DNA of 64,000 bases from an uncultured Lachnospiraceae bacterium (GTDB lineage Bacteria; Bacillota; Clostridia; Lachnospirales; Lachnospiraceae), in the NCBI GenBank assembly GCA_934432595.1, contig CAKRYR010000012.1:1-64000 (forward strand). Reading direction: 5' to 3'. Positions 1 through 8,490 of this stretch are shown here, one piece after another. Position 1 is the first letter of the stretch; each line of letters starts with the position of its first letter. The notes under the pieces are model-generated. The model was not told the origin of the DNA and searched no databases. It saw only the letters and a list, made by a program, of their open reading frames with translations. Made by a program: the position numbers and the translations under genes.

Positions 1-120
1 ACTAAAGCCCTCAGTAAACTCCACTAGAACCGCAAACCCTACTAAAGCCCTCAGTAAACTCCACTAGAACCGCAAACCCTACTAAAGCCCTCAGTAAACT
101 CCACTAGAACCGCAAACTCT
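1..120. repeat. 40-bp tandem repeat (minisatellite), at least 3 copies
   Basis: Three head-to-tail copies of a 40-bp unit beginning ACTAAAGCCCTCAG occupy 1-40, 41-80 and 81-120. Only one base differs, near the end of the third copy. The array continues off the left edge, so its full length is unknown. Its last bases form part of the frr stop codon. There are no spacers, so it is not a CRISPR array. The unit is more GC-rich than the surrounding DNA. Confidence 0.9.
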
Positions 121-664
121 AAACAGTCAAAATCTCATCAGACTTAGCAGAAATCATAGAGTCTACTTCAGCAATAAACTTGTCAGTTAATTTTTGAACT
201 TTCTCTTCTAAAACTTTAGCTTCATCATCTGATAATTCATTAACCTTATTTTGTTTCTTAATAGCATCATTAGCATCTCTTCTAATATTTCTAATAGCGA
301 CTTTAGCATTCTCGCCTTTTTTCTTAATATCCTTAACTAAATCTTTTCTTCTTTCCTCGGTTAATTCTGGGAAAACTAATCTGATTACTTTACCATCATT
401 AGTTGGAGTAATTCCTATATCTGAAGCTAATATTGCTTTTTCAATTTCTTTAATTAGACTTGCATCCCAAGGTTGAATTTGAATAATTCTAGCCTCTGGA
501 ACTGATATATTAGCAACAGCTTGAAGACCTGATGGCTGACCATAATAATCTACTTGAATTTTATCAAGAATATGTGGATTAGCACGTCCTGCTCTAATAT
601 TGGCAAACTCTTCTCCTAAATTATCAACTGATTTTGTCATTTTTTCTTCATATTGTGATATCAT
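119..664 (-). CDS. frr: Ribosome recycling factor
   Basis: At 181 aa this has the usual length and sequence of ribosome recycling factor, which with EF-G splits post-termination ribosomes in the cytoplasm. Recognisable blocks are the N-terminal 'NIRAGRANPHILDKI', the central 'VSVPEAR'-type strand region, and the 'ERRKDLVK' and 'KVAIRNIRRDAND' helices that build the long three-helix arm. The ATG is preceded by AGGAG at good spacing. It lies 86 bp downstream of pyrH in the same direction, the usual bacterial order. The stop codon runs directly into the 40-bp tandem repeat. Confidence is high. Confidence 0.97.
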   Translation of the reverse strand: MISQYEEKMTKSVDNLGEEFANIRAGRANPHILDKIQVDYYGQPSGLQAVANISVPEARIIQIQPWDASLIKEIEKAILASDIGITPTNDGKVIRLVFPELTEERRKDLVKDIKKKGENAKVAIRNIRRDANDAIKKQNKVNELSDDEAKVLEEKVQKLTDKFIAEVDSMISAKSDEILTV

Positions 665-750
665 AACAATTCTCCTATCTTAATATTCTTTTTAATTATC
701 ATTTTTTCTTAATCATATTTAATATTTTTTTATCTAAAAATAATATATAG

Positions 751-1455
751 CTAAACTGTTACACGAGTACCATTAAATTCTCCAACTACAGAATTAACTA
801 TACTGTTTTCTTCATTTAAGCCAAAAATAAGCATTGGCATTTTATTTTCTAAGCACATAATTGTTGCTGATAAATCAATTACAGCTAGTTTCTTATCAAG
901 TACTTCCTCAATAGAAATAGTATCATATTTCTTAGCTTTTGGATTAATAGCAGGATCGCTATCATATACACCATCAATTGCCTTTGCTAATAAAATTGCA
1001 TCTGCCTCAATCTCAATAGCTCTAAGAACTGTTGCAGTATCTGTTGAAAAATATGGATGACCTGTTCCACCTGCAAAAAATACAATTTTACCACTATTTA
1101 AAGATTCCATTACATCATCTTTTGCATATAATTTAGTTATATTACCACATTCAAATGGAGTCATAACCTGCGTACCCATTCCTTCAGATCTAAATACCTC
1201 TGATACATATACACAATTCATAATTGTTGCTAACATACCAATTTGATCTGCCTTAGTTCTTTCAATATTTTTGCTTGTTCTTCCTCGCCAGAAATTGCCA
1301 CCACCTATAACAATTGCAACTTGAATATTTCTATCAATAAGCTGCTTAACTTGTTTTGCAACAACACGGCATACTTCTTCATCAAAGCCAGTTTTTTTAT
1401 CCCCAGCTAGTGCTTCACCACTTAGCTTAAGTAAAACTCTCTTATATTCAGCCAT
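751..1455 (-). CDS. pyrH: UMP kinase (uridylate kinase)
   Basis: This 234-aa protein belongs to the amino-acid-kinase fold and converts UMP to UDP with ATP in pyrimidine nucleotide synthesis. Visible landmarks are the N-terminal 'LKLSGEALAG' phosphate-binding strand, 'VIGGGNFWRGR' and 'FFAGGTGHPYFSTDTA', all typical of bacterial hexameric PyrH. It precedes frr. The expected tsf and rpsB are not upstream; a bactofilin gene with its own terminator is there instead, so pyrH-frr is probably transcribed from the 208-bp gap at 1456-1663. Confidence 0.97.
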   Translation of the reverse strand: MAEYKRVLLKLSGEALAGDKKTGFDEEVCRVVAKQVKQLIDRNIQVAIVIGGGNFWRGRTSKNIERTKADQIGMLATIMNCVYVSEVFRSEGMGTQVMTPFECGNITKLYAKDDVMESLNSGKIVFFAGGTGHPYFSTDTATVLRAIEIEADAILLAKAIDGVYDSDPAINPKAKKYDTISIEEVLDKKLAVIDLSATIMCLENKMPMLIFGLNEENSIVNSVVGEFNGTRVTV

Positions 1456-1535
1456 ACTAATATACCTTCCTTTATCTTACTTAACACTTTACATACAAAG
1501 GTTATTTTATCATCTTTATATAATATAATCAATAG

Positions 1536-1574
1536 AAAAATGCTATCATCACTCTTATAATGATAGCATTTTAT
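1536..1574 (-). terminator. Rho-independent terminator after the bactofilin gene
   Basis: An inverted repeat (TGCTATCAT ... ATGATAGCA) is flanked by A-runs on one side and T-runs on the other. Read on the minus strand it is a stem followed by a U-run and separates the bactofilin gene from pyrH. It could work in both directions. Confidence 0.8.
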
Positions 1575-1663
1575 CTTTATTAATTATATCTTTGGAAGTT
1601 CAATTTCTTATTCAAATACCTATTACCTTTATATATTCATAACAATTAATTATTATTATAACT

Positions 1664-2767
1664 CTAATTATCTGAATCTATCTTTAATTGATCCATAAAA
1701 TTGGAATAATTATTTTCCATTTCCTTCATAAATTCTTCTTTATTCTCTTCTAAGTCCTCACCTACATCAACAAGCAAAGGCTCCTCTTCTTCCACTTCTT
1801 CAGGTACCTCTTCTATGGTAACTTGTGGCTCATCCTCCTCAATATTCTCCATAGTCGTCTCAATAATAGGTGCCTGTTGTATTTCTTCATCTAACTCTGT
1901 CTCAACCTCTTCATCTACCTCATCAATATTTTTATCCGAAGAGACTTCACCAAAGAAATCATCTAAATCCATACTTTCGTAAGCAAGTTCACAGAAACCT
2001 TGTAATACAGCACCATGATCAATTTGAACTGATTTTGCTCGTATATTTCCTTTTACAATAGCTGTTGGCTCTAATTTTGCCTCGTTAGTTACAATAATTT
2101 CACCTTTTACAGCACCTGCAACTATTGCAGAATCACCATAAATATTACCTAAAACCACAGTTCCTTCATTAATTTCGATTCTTCCATCACTTCTAACATC
2201 ACCTTCAAATTTTGAAGTTTTAATATTAATAGAGGCTGCTATTGCATTACCTGCAACTTCACCACTAATTGTCAATTCTCCTTTACAGTCAACATCCCCA
2301 CAAACAGAACCATCTATAATCAAGTCATCATCTGTTGAAATGTTTCCTGCAATAATTGTACTCTTTGTTATAATTGTTGCTTTTTTCCCTGTTTCCATCA
2401 CGTTATCAACCTGACTTTCTTCTTTATTTTTTTGTACTGCTTGTTCATTTTCTATACACAAATCTAAAGTATCTTTATTCTGGTCAACTGTGTTAGCATC
2501 ATTTTTAGATAATATGTCCTTCTTCTGCTCTGCCATTTTCTTAAACAAATCAGTATTAAATGAAATTGGATTATCTTCTTCTTTCTTCTCATTAGGCTGT
2601 TTAACTTTTCCCTCTAACGACATAATCAATTTATCTATCTCGTCATCAGTTGAAGTTATAGTCGTCTTAATACCATCCTCTGGCTTAATATTTGGTTTAT
2701 ACTCCTCTTTTTCATTTGCAGTGGAGCCACCATTTAAATTCTTCCAGAAATTACCAACTGAGCCCAT
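1664..2767 (-). CDS. Bactofilin-family protein with long disordered ends
   Basis: The middle, roughly residues 128-260, is a bactofilin (DUF583) domain. It has short repeated beta-helix turns with alternating hydrophobic and glycine positions, such as 'IIDGSVCGDV', 'GRIEINEGTVVLGNI' and 'AKLEPTAIVKGNI'. Bactofilins polymerise into nucleotide-free filaments that scaffold cell-shape and wall enzymes. An unusual feature is the long charged N-terminal extension and a very acidic, Glu-rich C-terminal tail of about 100 residues, giving 367 aa where simple bactofilins are about 120-200. It sits just downstream of an anchored NodB-type deacetylase, which fits a role in localising wall modification (inference). 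Confidence 0.88.
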   Translation of the reverse strand: MGSVGNFWKNLNGGSTANEKEEYKPNIKPEDGIKTTITSTDDEIDKLIMSLEGKVKQPNEKKEEDNPISFNTDLFKKMAEQKKDILSKNDANTVDQNKDTLDLCIENEQAVQKNKEESQVDNVMETGKKATIITKSTIIAGNISTDDDLIIDGSVCGDVDCKGELTISGEVAGNAIAASINIKTSKFEGDVRSDGRIEINEGTVVLGNIYGDSAIVAGAVKGEIIVTNEAKLEPTAIVKGNIRAKSVQIDHGAVLQGFCELAYESMDLDDFFGEVSSDKNIDEVDEEVETELDEEIQQAPIIETTMENIEEDEPQVTIEEVPEEVEEEEPLLVDVGEDLEENKEEFMKEMENNYSNFMDQLKIDSDN

Positions 2768-2796
2768 ATTTTACCCTCCAATCATACATTTTTTAA

Positions 2797-3735
2797 TTAC
2801 TTCTTCTGCTGTATTCGAGGCGTATTCTCTTCGATGCCAGCAAACTCATAACCTTGCTTTTTTAATATTTTAATAATAATAGGTAAAGTCTTTACTGTAC
2901 TATTTTTTGTTGCTGCATCATGCATTAAAACAATAGGTGTATTTTTTGTTTTAACATTTTTAACTACATTATTTATCAATTGTTTGTCAGATAAATTTTT
3001 ACCTGTCGCGTCCCCATTTTCTACATTCCAGTCGTAATAAATTATAGATTCTTTATTAAGGAACTTAATACATTTCCTAATATCCACCTTAGAAACAGAA
3101 TTACCACTTCCCCCAGGGAATCTATAAAAATTAGTTTTTACACCTGTTACATCATATATATACTTTCTCATTAATACTACATCCTTACAAAATGCCTTCA
3201 TAGAACTATATATATTTTTATAATTATGTGTAAATGAATGAATTCCTATGGTATGACCCTCATCAACAATTCGTTTATATAGTTTTTTATTATTATCGCC
3301 TTTACGATAAACAACAAAAAATGTTGCCTTTGCATCATACTTCTCTAGAATTGACAAAATTTTCAATGTATTCTCACTTGGTCCATCATCAAATGTCAAA
3401 TACACTTTCTTTGCATTACTAGAGTTCTTTTCTTGTTTTGTTGTAACCTTTTTTTTACTTTTTTCATTTTTAGAAATTGTATTATTAGAATTAATATCCA
3501 CATTATACCTTTCTAAAATATGACTATCATAATTGTTTTCGACATTTTTTATATTTTTTGATAGGGTTTCTTGATTTTTTTCTTCTTTTTGGACTTTTTT
3601 ACTATTATTTTCCTTTTGTTCCTGTCCTCTTACTGAAACCCAAACTAATAAAAACAATAAAGCAATAAATCCAACCATATATATATAATAAATTTTTCTA
3701 TTCTCATTTCGCTTTCTTACAACATTTTTTTTCAT
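2797..3735 (-). CDS. Membrane-anchored NodB-type polysaccharide deacetylase
   Basis: A carbohydrate esterase family 4 protein, expected to remove N-acetyl groups from peptidoglycan or another wall polymer outside the cell. There is one transmembrane helix at residues about 15-36, a Lys/Asn-rich linker, then a NodB domain from about 108 with the metal/catalytic motif 'TFDDGPS', the second motif 'HSFTHNY', 'RFPGGSGN' and the late 'VLMHD'. The ATG at 3735 is chosen because it has a perfect GGAGG seven bases upstream; an in-frame start 14 codons earlier has none. It is 29 bp from the bactofilin gene and probably co-transcribed with it. A terminator of the upstream amylase gene lies at 3871-3902. 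Confidence 0.9.
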   Translation of the reverse strand: MKKNVVRKRNENRKIYYIYMVGFIALLFLLVWVSVRGQEQKENNSKKVQKEEKNQETLSKNIKNVENNYDSHILERYNVDINSNNTISKNEKSKKKVTTKQEKNSSNAKKVYLTFDDGPSENTLKILSILEKYDAKATFFVVYRKGDNNKKLYKRIVDEGHTIGIHSFTHNYKNIYSSMKAFCKDVVLMRKYIYDVTGVKTNFYRFPGGSGNSVSKVDIRKCIKFLNKESIIYYDWNVENGDATGKNLSDKQLINNVVKNVKTKNTPIVLMHDAATKNSTVKTLPIIIKILKKQGYEFAGIEENTPRIQQKK

Positions 3736-3870
3736 TCTATATCCTCCTTCAAGACTACAAATATAGTCTTGCAACATTGTATACTTTCTAATACATTACC
3801 ATATTAAACAATATATTACATAATACGCTCTAATTTCAATTTTATTCTCAATTTTTAATACATAATTAAT

Positions 3871-3902
3871 AAAGATGACATACTTATTCATATGTCATCT
3901 TT
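3871..3902 (-). terminator. Terminator after the alpha-amylase gene
   Basis: A perfect 12-bp inverted repeat AAAGATGACATA / TATGTCATCTTT with an 8-base loop lies downstream of the minus-strand amylase gene and before the deacetylase gene. Confidence 0.75.
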
Positions 3903-3967
3903 AAATCTTTTTATTATGTTAAATTATTCTGGGGAATCAACCTCTATATTTGAATAAAATCCTTGTT

Positions 3968-5410
3968 CTAATATAATACTACAACCTTTCTTGCTGGTAT
4001 TGTACCTCTAATCTTTCCATCTTTAACTTCAAATGTACCACCATCATCTGTATGGTTATCATATACCTTAGTATCTAATCTAGTATCAGATTCAATATCA
4101 ACAGCATTATCATTAAGATTTATAATAACAGCACCTTTTGTTCCTCTTTCTATCATAAGAATCTTACCATTATATATATTTCTCATATATTCATCTTCAT
4201 GTTCCATGATATTTCTAAATATATTAACTGCAGCTATCTCATCATCTTTATATAATTCAGAACCTGCATCTCCTATTTGAGTAAGACCTGGAAATCTACT
4301 ATCATAGTCAGTTCCTCCTGCACCTAATGGTCTATCATAAAATACAGTTGTTGTTTTTTCCCTAGCTGTTATTAATGCCCATCCAAGTTTTATATCTTCA
4401 TCAGTCATCCATACTGAATCCATCTCATCATTTGCAAAATTATCATGAGATTCAACCCAAGTAGCTACTCCATCAGGATCAATGCCTACTTTATAATCTA
4501 GTATTCTTCCTACAGAGAAATCTCTATCTTTTAGTGCAGCTTGCATCACTTCACCATACTCTGCTGCAGTTACATTTAAGTATTTTGAATATACATCATA
4601 ACGAGCTGTACTTCCTTTTAAAATTTCTCCTAATTGGAATTTTGCCCCATTATCTGTAATATAAGGCCAAAAGTCGCTTCCAAAACCTTTATCTTCAGGT
4701 AATTCTATATGTTTTGCACAATCATATCTAAATCCAGTTACACCTATATCTGTGCATTCCTTCAAAAAATTCTTTACAATATTTTGAACATCTTTACTTG
4801 ATGTTTTTAAATCCCATAATCCACATAATGCCATACTGGTTATACATTGTCTATCTTCCCAGTTAGTAATTCCATGATTAGTATTAAAATACTCTCTCTT
4901 TTGCATATTAGGTTTTATATAGTTCCACTCACTAGTCATATGATTAACAACAACATCTGCAATAATTGCTATATCATATTTTTTAGCCTCATCACATAAT
5001 TCCTTTAACTCCTCTTTAGTTCCTATTTGATAATTACCAATCTTAAAATCAACAGGTTGATATGTATAATACCAATTTTTAAAATCTAGAGAGTAATCAT
5101 TGTTATTCTCTCCTATTCTGCATTCTTGAATTGGAGACGTTTGAATAGCTGTATAACCAGCTGCTTTAATCTCTGGTAGTTTTTCCTTAATTGTATTAAA
5201 AGACCAACACCACGTTTGTAATATTGCACCATGTTTTACATCATCAGCTGCTAACTTTTGTGTTGTTGTCTCAGATTTGTCGTCATCATTATTTACTACA
5301 ATGCTATCCATCTCATCTGCCTTAGCAAAATGCTTTACAGATACTATTATTCCTACTAGCATTAAACATATTATACTACATACTACAATAACCCTTTTCT
5401 TTCCCCACAT
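3968..5410 (-). CDS. Secreted or membrane-anchored GH13 alpha-amylase
   Basis: A 480-aa glycoside hydrolase family 13 enzyme, expected to cleave alpha-1,4-glucans outside the cell. Residues 7-25 form a signal peptide or anchor with no clear AXA site. The TIM-barrel motifs are present: 'ADVVVNH' (about 151-157), 'GFRYDCAKH' with nucleophile Asp230, 'LGEIL' with acid/base Glu262, and 'ESHDN' with Asp323. A short C-terminal beta domain follows. The layout resembles Bacillus-type alpha-amylases that work as stand-alone enzymes, and no carbohydrate-binding module is visible. The ATG has GGGAG upstream. The gene is flanked by terminators, so it is monocistronic. Confidence 0.93.
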   Translation of the reverse strand: MWGKKRVIVVCSIICLMLVGIIVSVKHFAKADEMDSIVVNNDDDKSETTTQKLAADDVKHGAILQTWCWSFNTIKEKLPEIKAAGYTAIQTSPIQECRIGENNNDYSLDFKNWYYTYQPVDFKIGNYQIGTKEELKELCDEAKKYDIAIIADVVVNHMTSEWNYIKPNMQKREYFNTNHGITNWEDRQCITSMALCGLWDLKTSSKDVQNIVKNFLKECTDIGVTGFRYDCAKHIELPEDKGFGSDFWPYITDNGAKFQLGEILKGSTARYDVYSKYLNVTAAEYGEVMQAALKDRDFSVGRILDYKVGIDPDGVATWVESHDNFANDEMDSVWMTDEDIKLGWALITAREKTTTVFYDRPLGAGGTDYDSRFPGLTQIGDAGSELYKDDEIAAVNIFRNIMEHEDEYMRNIYNGKILMIERGTKGAVIINLNDNAVDIESDTRLDTKVYDNHTDDGGTFEVKDGKIRGTIPARKVVVLY

Positions 5411-5586
5411 AATATTAATTCGCTCCCTTCAAATATCTTAAGTCTTCCCATCAAACAATCTATCTATAAATATACATTAAAATACACTATTTTTCAATAT
5501 GTAATAATTAATAGTATCTAAAATATTATTTATACATTTTATCTAAATTTTATTTATTAATATTTTTTTCACCTAGCAAAATGCAC

Positions 5587-5631
5587 AAAAAAAGAGATAA
5601 CAATTCATTTTCTTAATTGTCATCTCTTTTT
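5587..5631 (-). terminator. Terminator after the SleB-like hydrolase gene
   Basis: A long imperfect hairpin (AAAAAGAGAT...ATCTCTTTTT, inner arms AACAATT/AATTGTC) lies in the gap downstream of the SleB-like gene. A-run and T-run flanks suggest bidirectional termination. Confidence 0.75.
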
Positions 5632-5658
5632 ATTCTATAATAAGCCTTCTATAAATAC

Positions 5659-6444
5659 TTACCAAAAACGATGATTTTTTATAATTATATTATTCTTTCT
5701 TGCTCTACTAGCTCTTTTTCCATTAAAATAATATTTTGAATTAAAATTATATTTATTAAATATATATCTACCTTTAAGAGCTTCTTTTGCTGCCTTTAGT
5801 GAAGCCTTAGCAGCTTTGTTTTTCTTATATACACCCTTAGAATAATTTTTTAATTCTCTATTCAAAGCACCATTCTTTACAGGTCCAAATTGATGTTTTT
5901 GATAAATAACCTTTTTTATCGTATTAGGAAATTTTTTATTTCTAAATCTATTAAGTACCACATTAGCAACTCCTAATTTACCTGCATATGGTTCTCCCTT
6001 TGCTTCTGCATTTATTATACAAGCTAAAAGCTTCATATCACCTGCTGAAGCAACAATCTCTTTCTTCATCTTAGTTTTTGAAGCAACCTCTTGTACTTCT
6101 ACATTTTCTCTAGTAGTTTCGCATTTTAATGTCATACCTTGATTATCTAAACCAAGATTTCCAATATTAATCATCTTTTCTATACTTGATTCATCTTCAA
6201 TTACATTATAATCTTCATCATATACTGCATAGTCATCATTATCATAATCAACAAATTCTGCATCGTATACTACTTTATCTGTATTTACTACATCTTCTTT
6301 AACTACATTTATATCCTTCTTACTACACCCATCCTGTAGCATTCCATACCAACTGTCTGTATTAATCAATATTCCCACTAATAAACTCAAAATTACAGTT
6401 GTTATTACTGCTCTCTTCTTATTACTCATAATTCCCATTTTCAT
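5659..6444 (-). CDS. Cell-wall hydrolase, SleB/CwlJ-type catalytic domain
   Basis: Residues about 135-261 match the SleB/CwlJ hydrolase domain (Hydrolase_2), a lytic-transglycosylase-like fold used on spore cortex or vegetative wall. The expected catalytic Glu lies in 'INAEAKGEP', followed by 'ANVVLNR', 'FPNTIKKVIYQ', 'QFGPVKNG' and a C-terminal 'NHRFW' replacing the usual 'GNHVFY'. The N-terminus has a membrane helix (about 10-28) and an unusually acidic Asp/Tyr-rich linker (about 60-85). The start is the first ATG, five bases after GAGAGG. The 336-bp upstream gap holds no gene. A sporulation role is possible but vegetative paralogs are common in clostridia. Confidence 0.85.
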   Translation of the reverse strand: MKMGIMSNKKRAVITTVILSLLVGILINTDSWYGMLQDGCSKKDINVVKEDVVNTDKVVYDAEFVDYDNDDYAVYDEDYNVIEDESSIEKMINIGNLGLDNQGMTLKCETTRENVEVQEVASKTKMKKEIVASAGDMKLLACIINAEAKGEPYAGKLGVANVVLNRFRNKKFPNTIKKVIYQKHQFGPVKNGALNRELKNYSKGVYKKNKAAKASLKAAKEALKGRYIFNKYNFNSKYYFNGKRASRARKNNIIIKNHRFW

Positions 6445-6780
6445 AATTACCTCTCTAAATTTTAATTTACAATTATTAACATTTTCTTCCTTTATGTTAC
6501 ATTTTTATTACAACTCACTTGTATATTATATTAATTTATTACACACTTGTCAACCTTTTTGTAATTTTTATGACGTTTTTAGGAAATATTTCTCATTATA
6601 TTATGCACTTTTTTGTAAAATGTTACACATTTTAATTAATAATTATGCATTATTTTTTATTTATCAATTTAATTTAATTTCAAACTATTAGTCCTTATTT
6701 CCTAGCTTTATCAATGCTTTTATTACAATATATTTCATCATATTTTTTTAATAGTTTTGGGCAAAAAAAAATGTACCATT
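6445..6780. other. Intergenic region, AT-rich, no gene seen
   Basis: About 336 bp with no credible coding potential on either strand. It should hold the promoter of the SleB-like gene and, at its right end, the terminator of the diguanylate cyclase pair (6767-6805). Confidence 0.6.
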
Positions 6781-6805
6781 CTAAACCACTGGCACATTTT
6801 TTGTA
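6767..6805 (-). terminator. Terminator overlapping the 3' end of the diguanylate cyclase gene
   Basis: On the minus strand a stem formed by ATGTGCCA and TGGTACAT spans the stop codon and is followed by a run of nine U. The final codons of the gene form the first arm. Confidence 0.75.
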
Positions 6806-8481
6806 ATATTTGTAATATTTTTTTTCATATACATTGACTTCATTTCATACATGTTATAATCAGCCATACGAATACAATCATCAATTGTCTCTTTTCCACC
6901 CACCTTATATTTTGCCTTACCAATAGAATATTTAAGTTCATATTCCATTCCACTTATTTCATTATAATTATCTACCTTTTCTTTTAATTTCTTTTCTAAT
7001 TTTCCTTCATATTTTTCTTCATTTACTATAACTATAAATTCATCTCCACCCATTCTACCACAAAAATCGTCCTCCCCAACAACCCCTTTTAATTGCTCAC
7101 TAAACGTAATAATTAGATTATCCCCCGCCGCATGTCCGTATGTATCATTAATATATTTTAATCTATTTAAATCTATACTATATATTATATATTTTGTATT
7201 ATCTATATTCTTAATAATTTGCTTTTCATATTTATCCAATGCCCTCCTATTATTTAATCCTGTTAACTTATCTATATATACCAATTCCAATAAAGCCTCT
7301 TTTTCAGCTCTATTTGAATATTCTTTTTGCATTTCCATAATAACATTTATAATTCCACTCATTGCAAAGAAAAAAAACAATATTGGCAGTATATTCAATA
7401 AACTAATTGAAGTTTTTAAAATATGTGAAATGCAATATACTATAGAAGTTCCACCAGATATCAATGCGCAACCATATAAAACTGCATATCCTTTATTTTT
7501 TCCACGAACTTTTTTTACATAATACCTTATCAAACATATTATTATTGGTAAACATGTAAGCTGTAAACCTATTATACTATCATTCATATACCAAATATTA
7601 CATATCTGAGTCGAAAAAGCTATAATGGTATCTATAACCCATACATATCTCATAACTTTCAAAAAAATCTTATCCTTCTGTATACAAGTAATTTCTGACA
7701 CGTAATAATTAAAAAATAATAACATAATATACATAGCTATATATTCTGCATAAAAATCAACCATAATACTATCAACAAATATATTTAACAGCTGATAACA
7801 TGCTAATATCCATAGGCCACTACATATACTAGCTATAGATACATACATAACTGGTTTTATTATTACCTCAATTCCATAATTAAATACAAATAACGCTATA
7901 GCAACAATACCAACACAAATCAAACAAATGCCAACTAATTCAAAGGCTATATTTCCTAATACATTTCTTGTGTCTGCGTCCTTACTATTTATATAATAAA
8001 TATTTGGAATTTTAGCGAATACGCCTGTATTAGTACACCTTAAAACTATTTTTAAAGTCTTATTATTACAATCTTCCATTAATGGTATCTTCATATTATC
8101 ATTACATACAACAGAATTTTTAGGTGCTTTCATGCCATGTTCAAAAACCATCTTATTTTCAACATATACTCTTACACCTGCATTAATATTATTATTAAAA
8201 AATAAAACTGGGTTTGTAATAGTACTATTAGTTATTTTTGATTTAATTACAAGTTCCGAACCATACTTATAATTTCTAATCAATTTTCCAGATAATATTC
8301 CATTATCAATTTTTTTATTATTAAAATATAACTTTGCATTGTCTGTTATAAGTATGCTAGGATATCTTGATCGTATTCTATCTGCCATTACAGTAAGTAT
8401 AGCAACTACCAAAACTATAATAGTTATAGTTATAAATGTAAAAAATATAGTCTTAATTTTATTTTTCTTTTTTCCAGTCAT
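6781..8481 (-). CDS. Membrane diguanylate cyclase (GGDEF)
   Basis: A C-terminal GGDEF domain (from about residue 400) with an intact 'GRMGGDEF' active site and 'DKLTGLNNRR' start should make cyclic di-GMP from two GTP. No RxxD inhibitory site precedes the motif, so product inhibition through an I-site is not expected. The N-terminal half has one helix, an extracytoplasmic domain of about 150 residues and about seven membrane helices, like 7TMR-DISM receptors. I chose the ATG at 8481 because AGGTG, which overlaps the upstream stop codon, is spaced six bases from it; a GTG at 8490 is in frame but has no Shine-Dalgarno sequence. It is coupled to the paralogous upstream gene. Confidence 0.9.
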   Translation of the reverse strand: MTGKKKNKIKTIFFTFITITIIVLVVAILTVMADRIRSRYPSILITDNAKLYFNNKKIDNGILSGKLIRNYKYGSELVIKSKITNSTITNPVLFFNNNINAGVRVYVENKMVFEHGMKAPKNSVVCNDNMKIPLMEDCNNKTLKIVLRCTNTGVFAKIPNIYYINSKDADTRNVLGNIAFELVGICLICVGIVAIALFVFNYGIEVIIKPVMYVSIASICSGLWILACYQLLNIFVDSIMVDFYAEYIAMYIMLLFFNYYVSEITCIQKDKIFLKVMRYVWVIDTIIAFSTQICNIWYMNDSIIGLQLTCLPIIICLIRYYVKKVRGKNKGYAVLYGCALISGGTSIVYCISHILKTSISLLNILPILFFFFAMSGIINVIMEMQKEYSNRAEKEALLELVYIDKLTGLNNRRALDKYEKQIIKNIDNTKYIIYSIDLNRLKYINDTYGHAAGDNLIITFSEQLKGVVGEDDFCGRMGGDEFIVIVNEEKYEGKLEKKLKEKVDNYNEISGMEYELKYSIGKAKYKVGGKETIDDCIRMADYNMYEMKSMYMKKNITNITKNVPVV

Positions 8482-8490
8482 ATTTATCAC

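Noticed and set aside
1..120. CRISPR array
   Set aside because: The 40-bp units follow each other directly without spacers, and no cas gene is visible.
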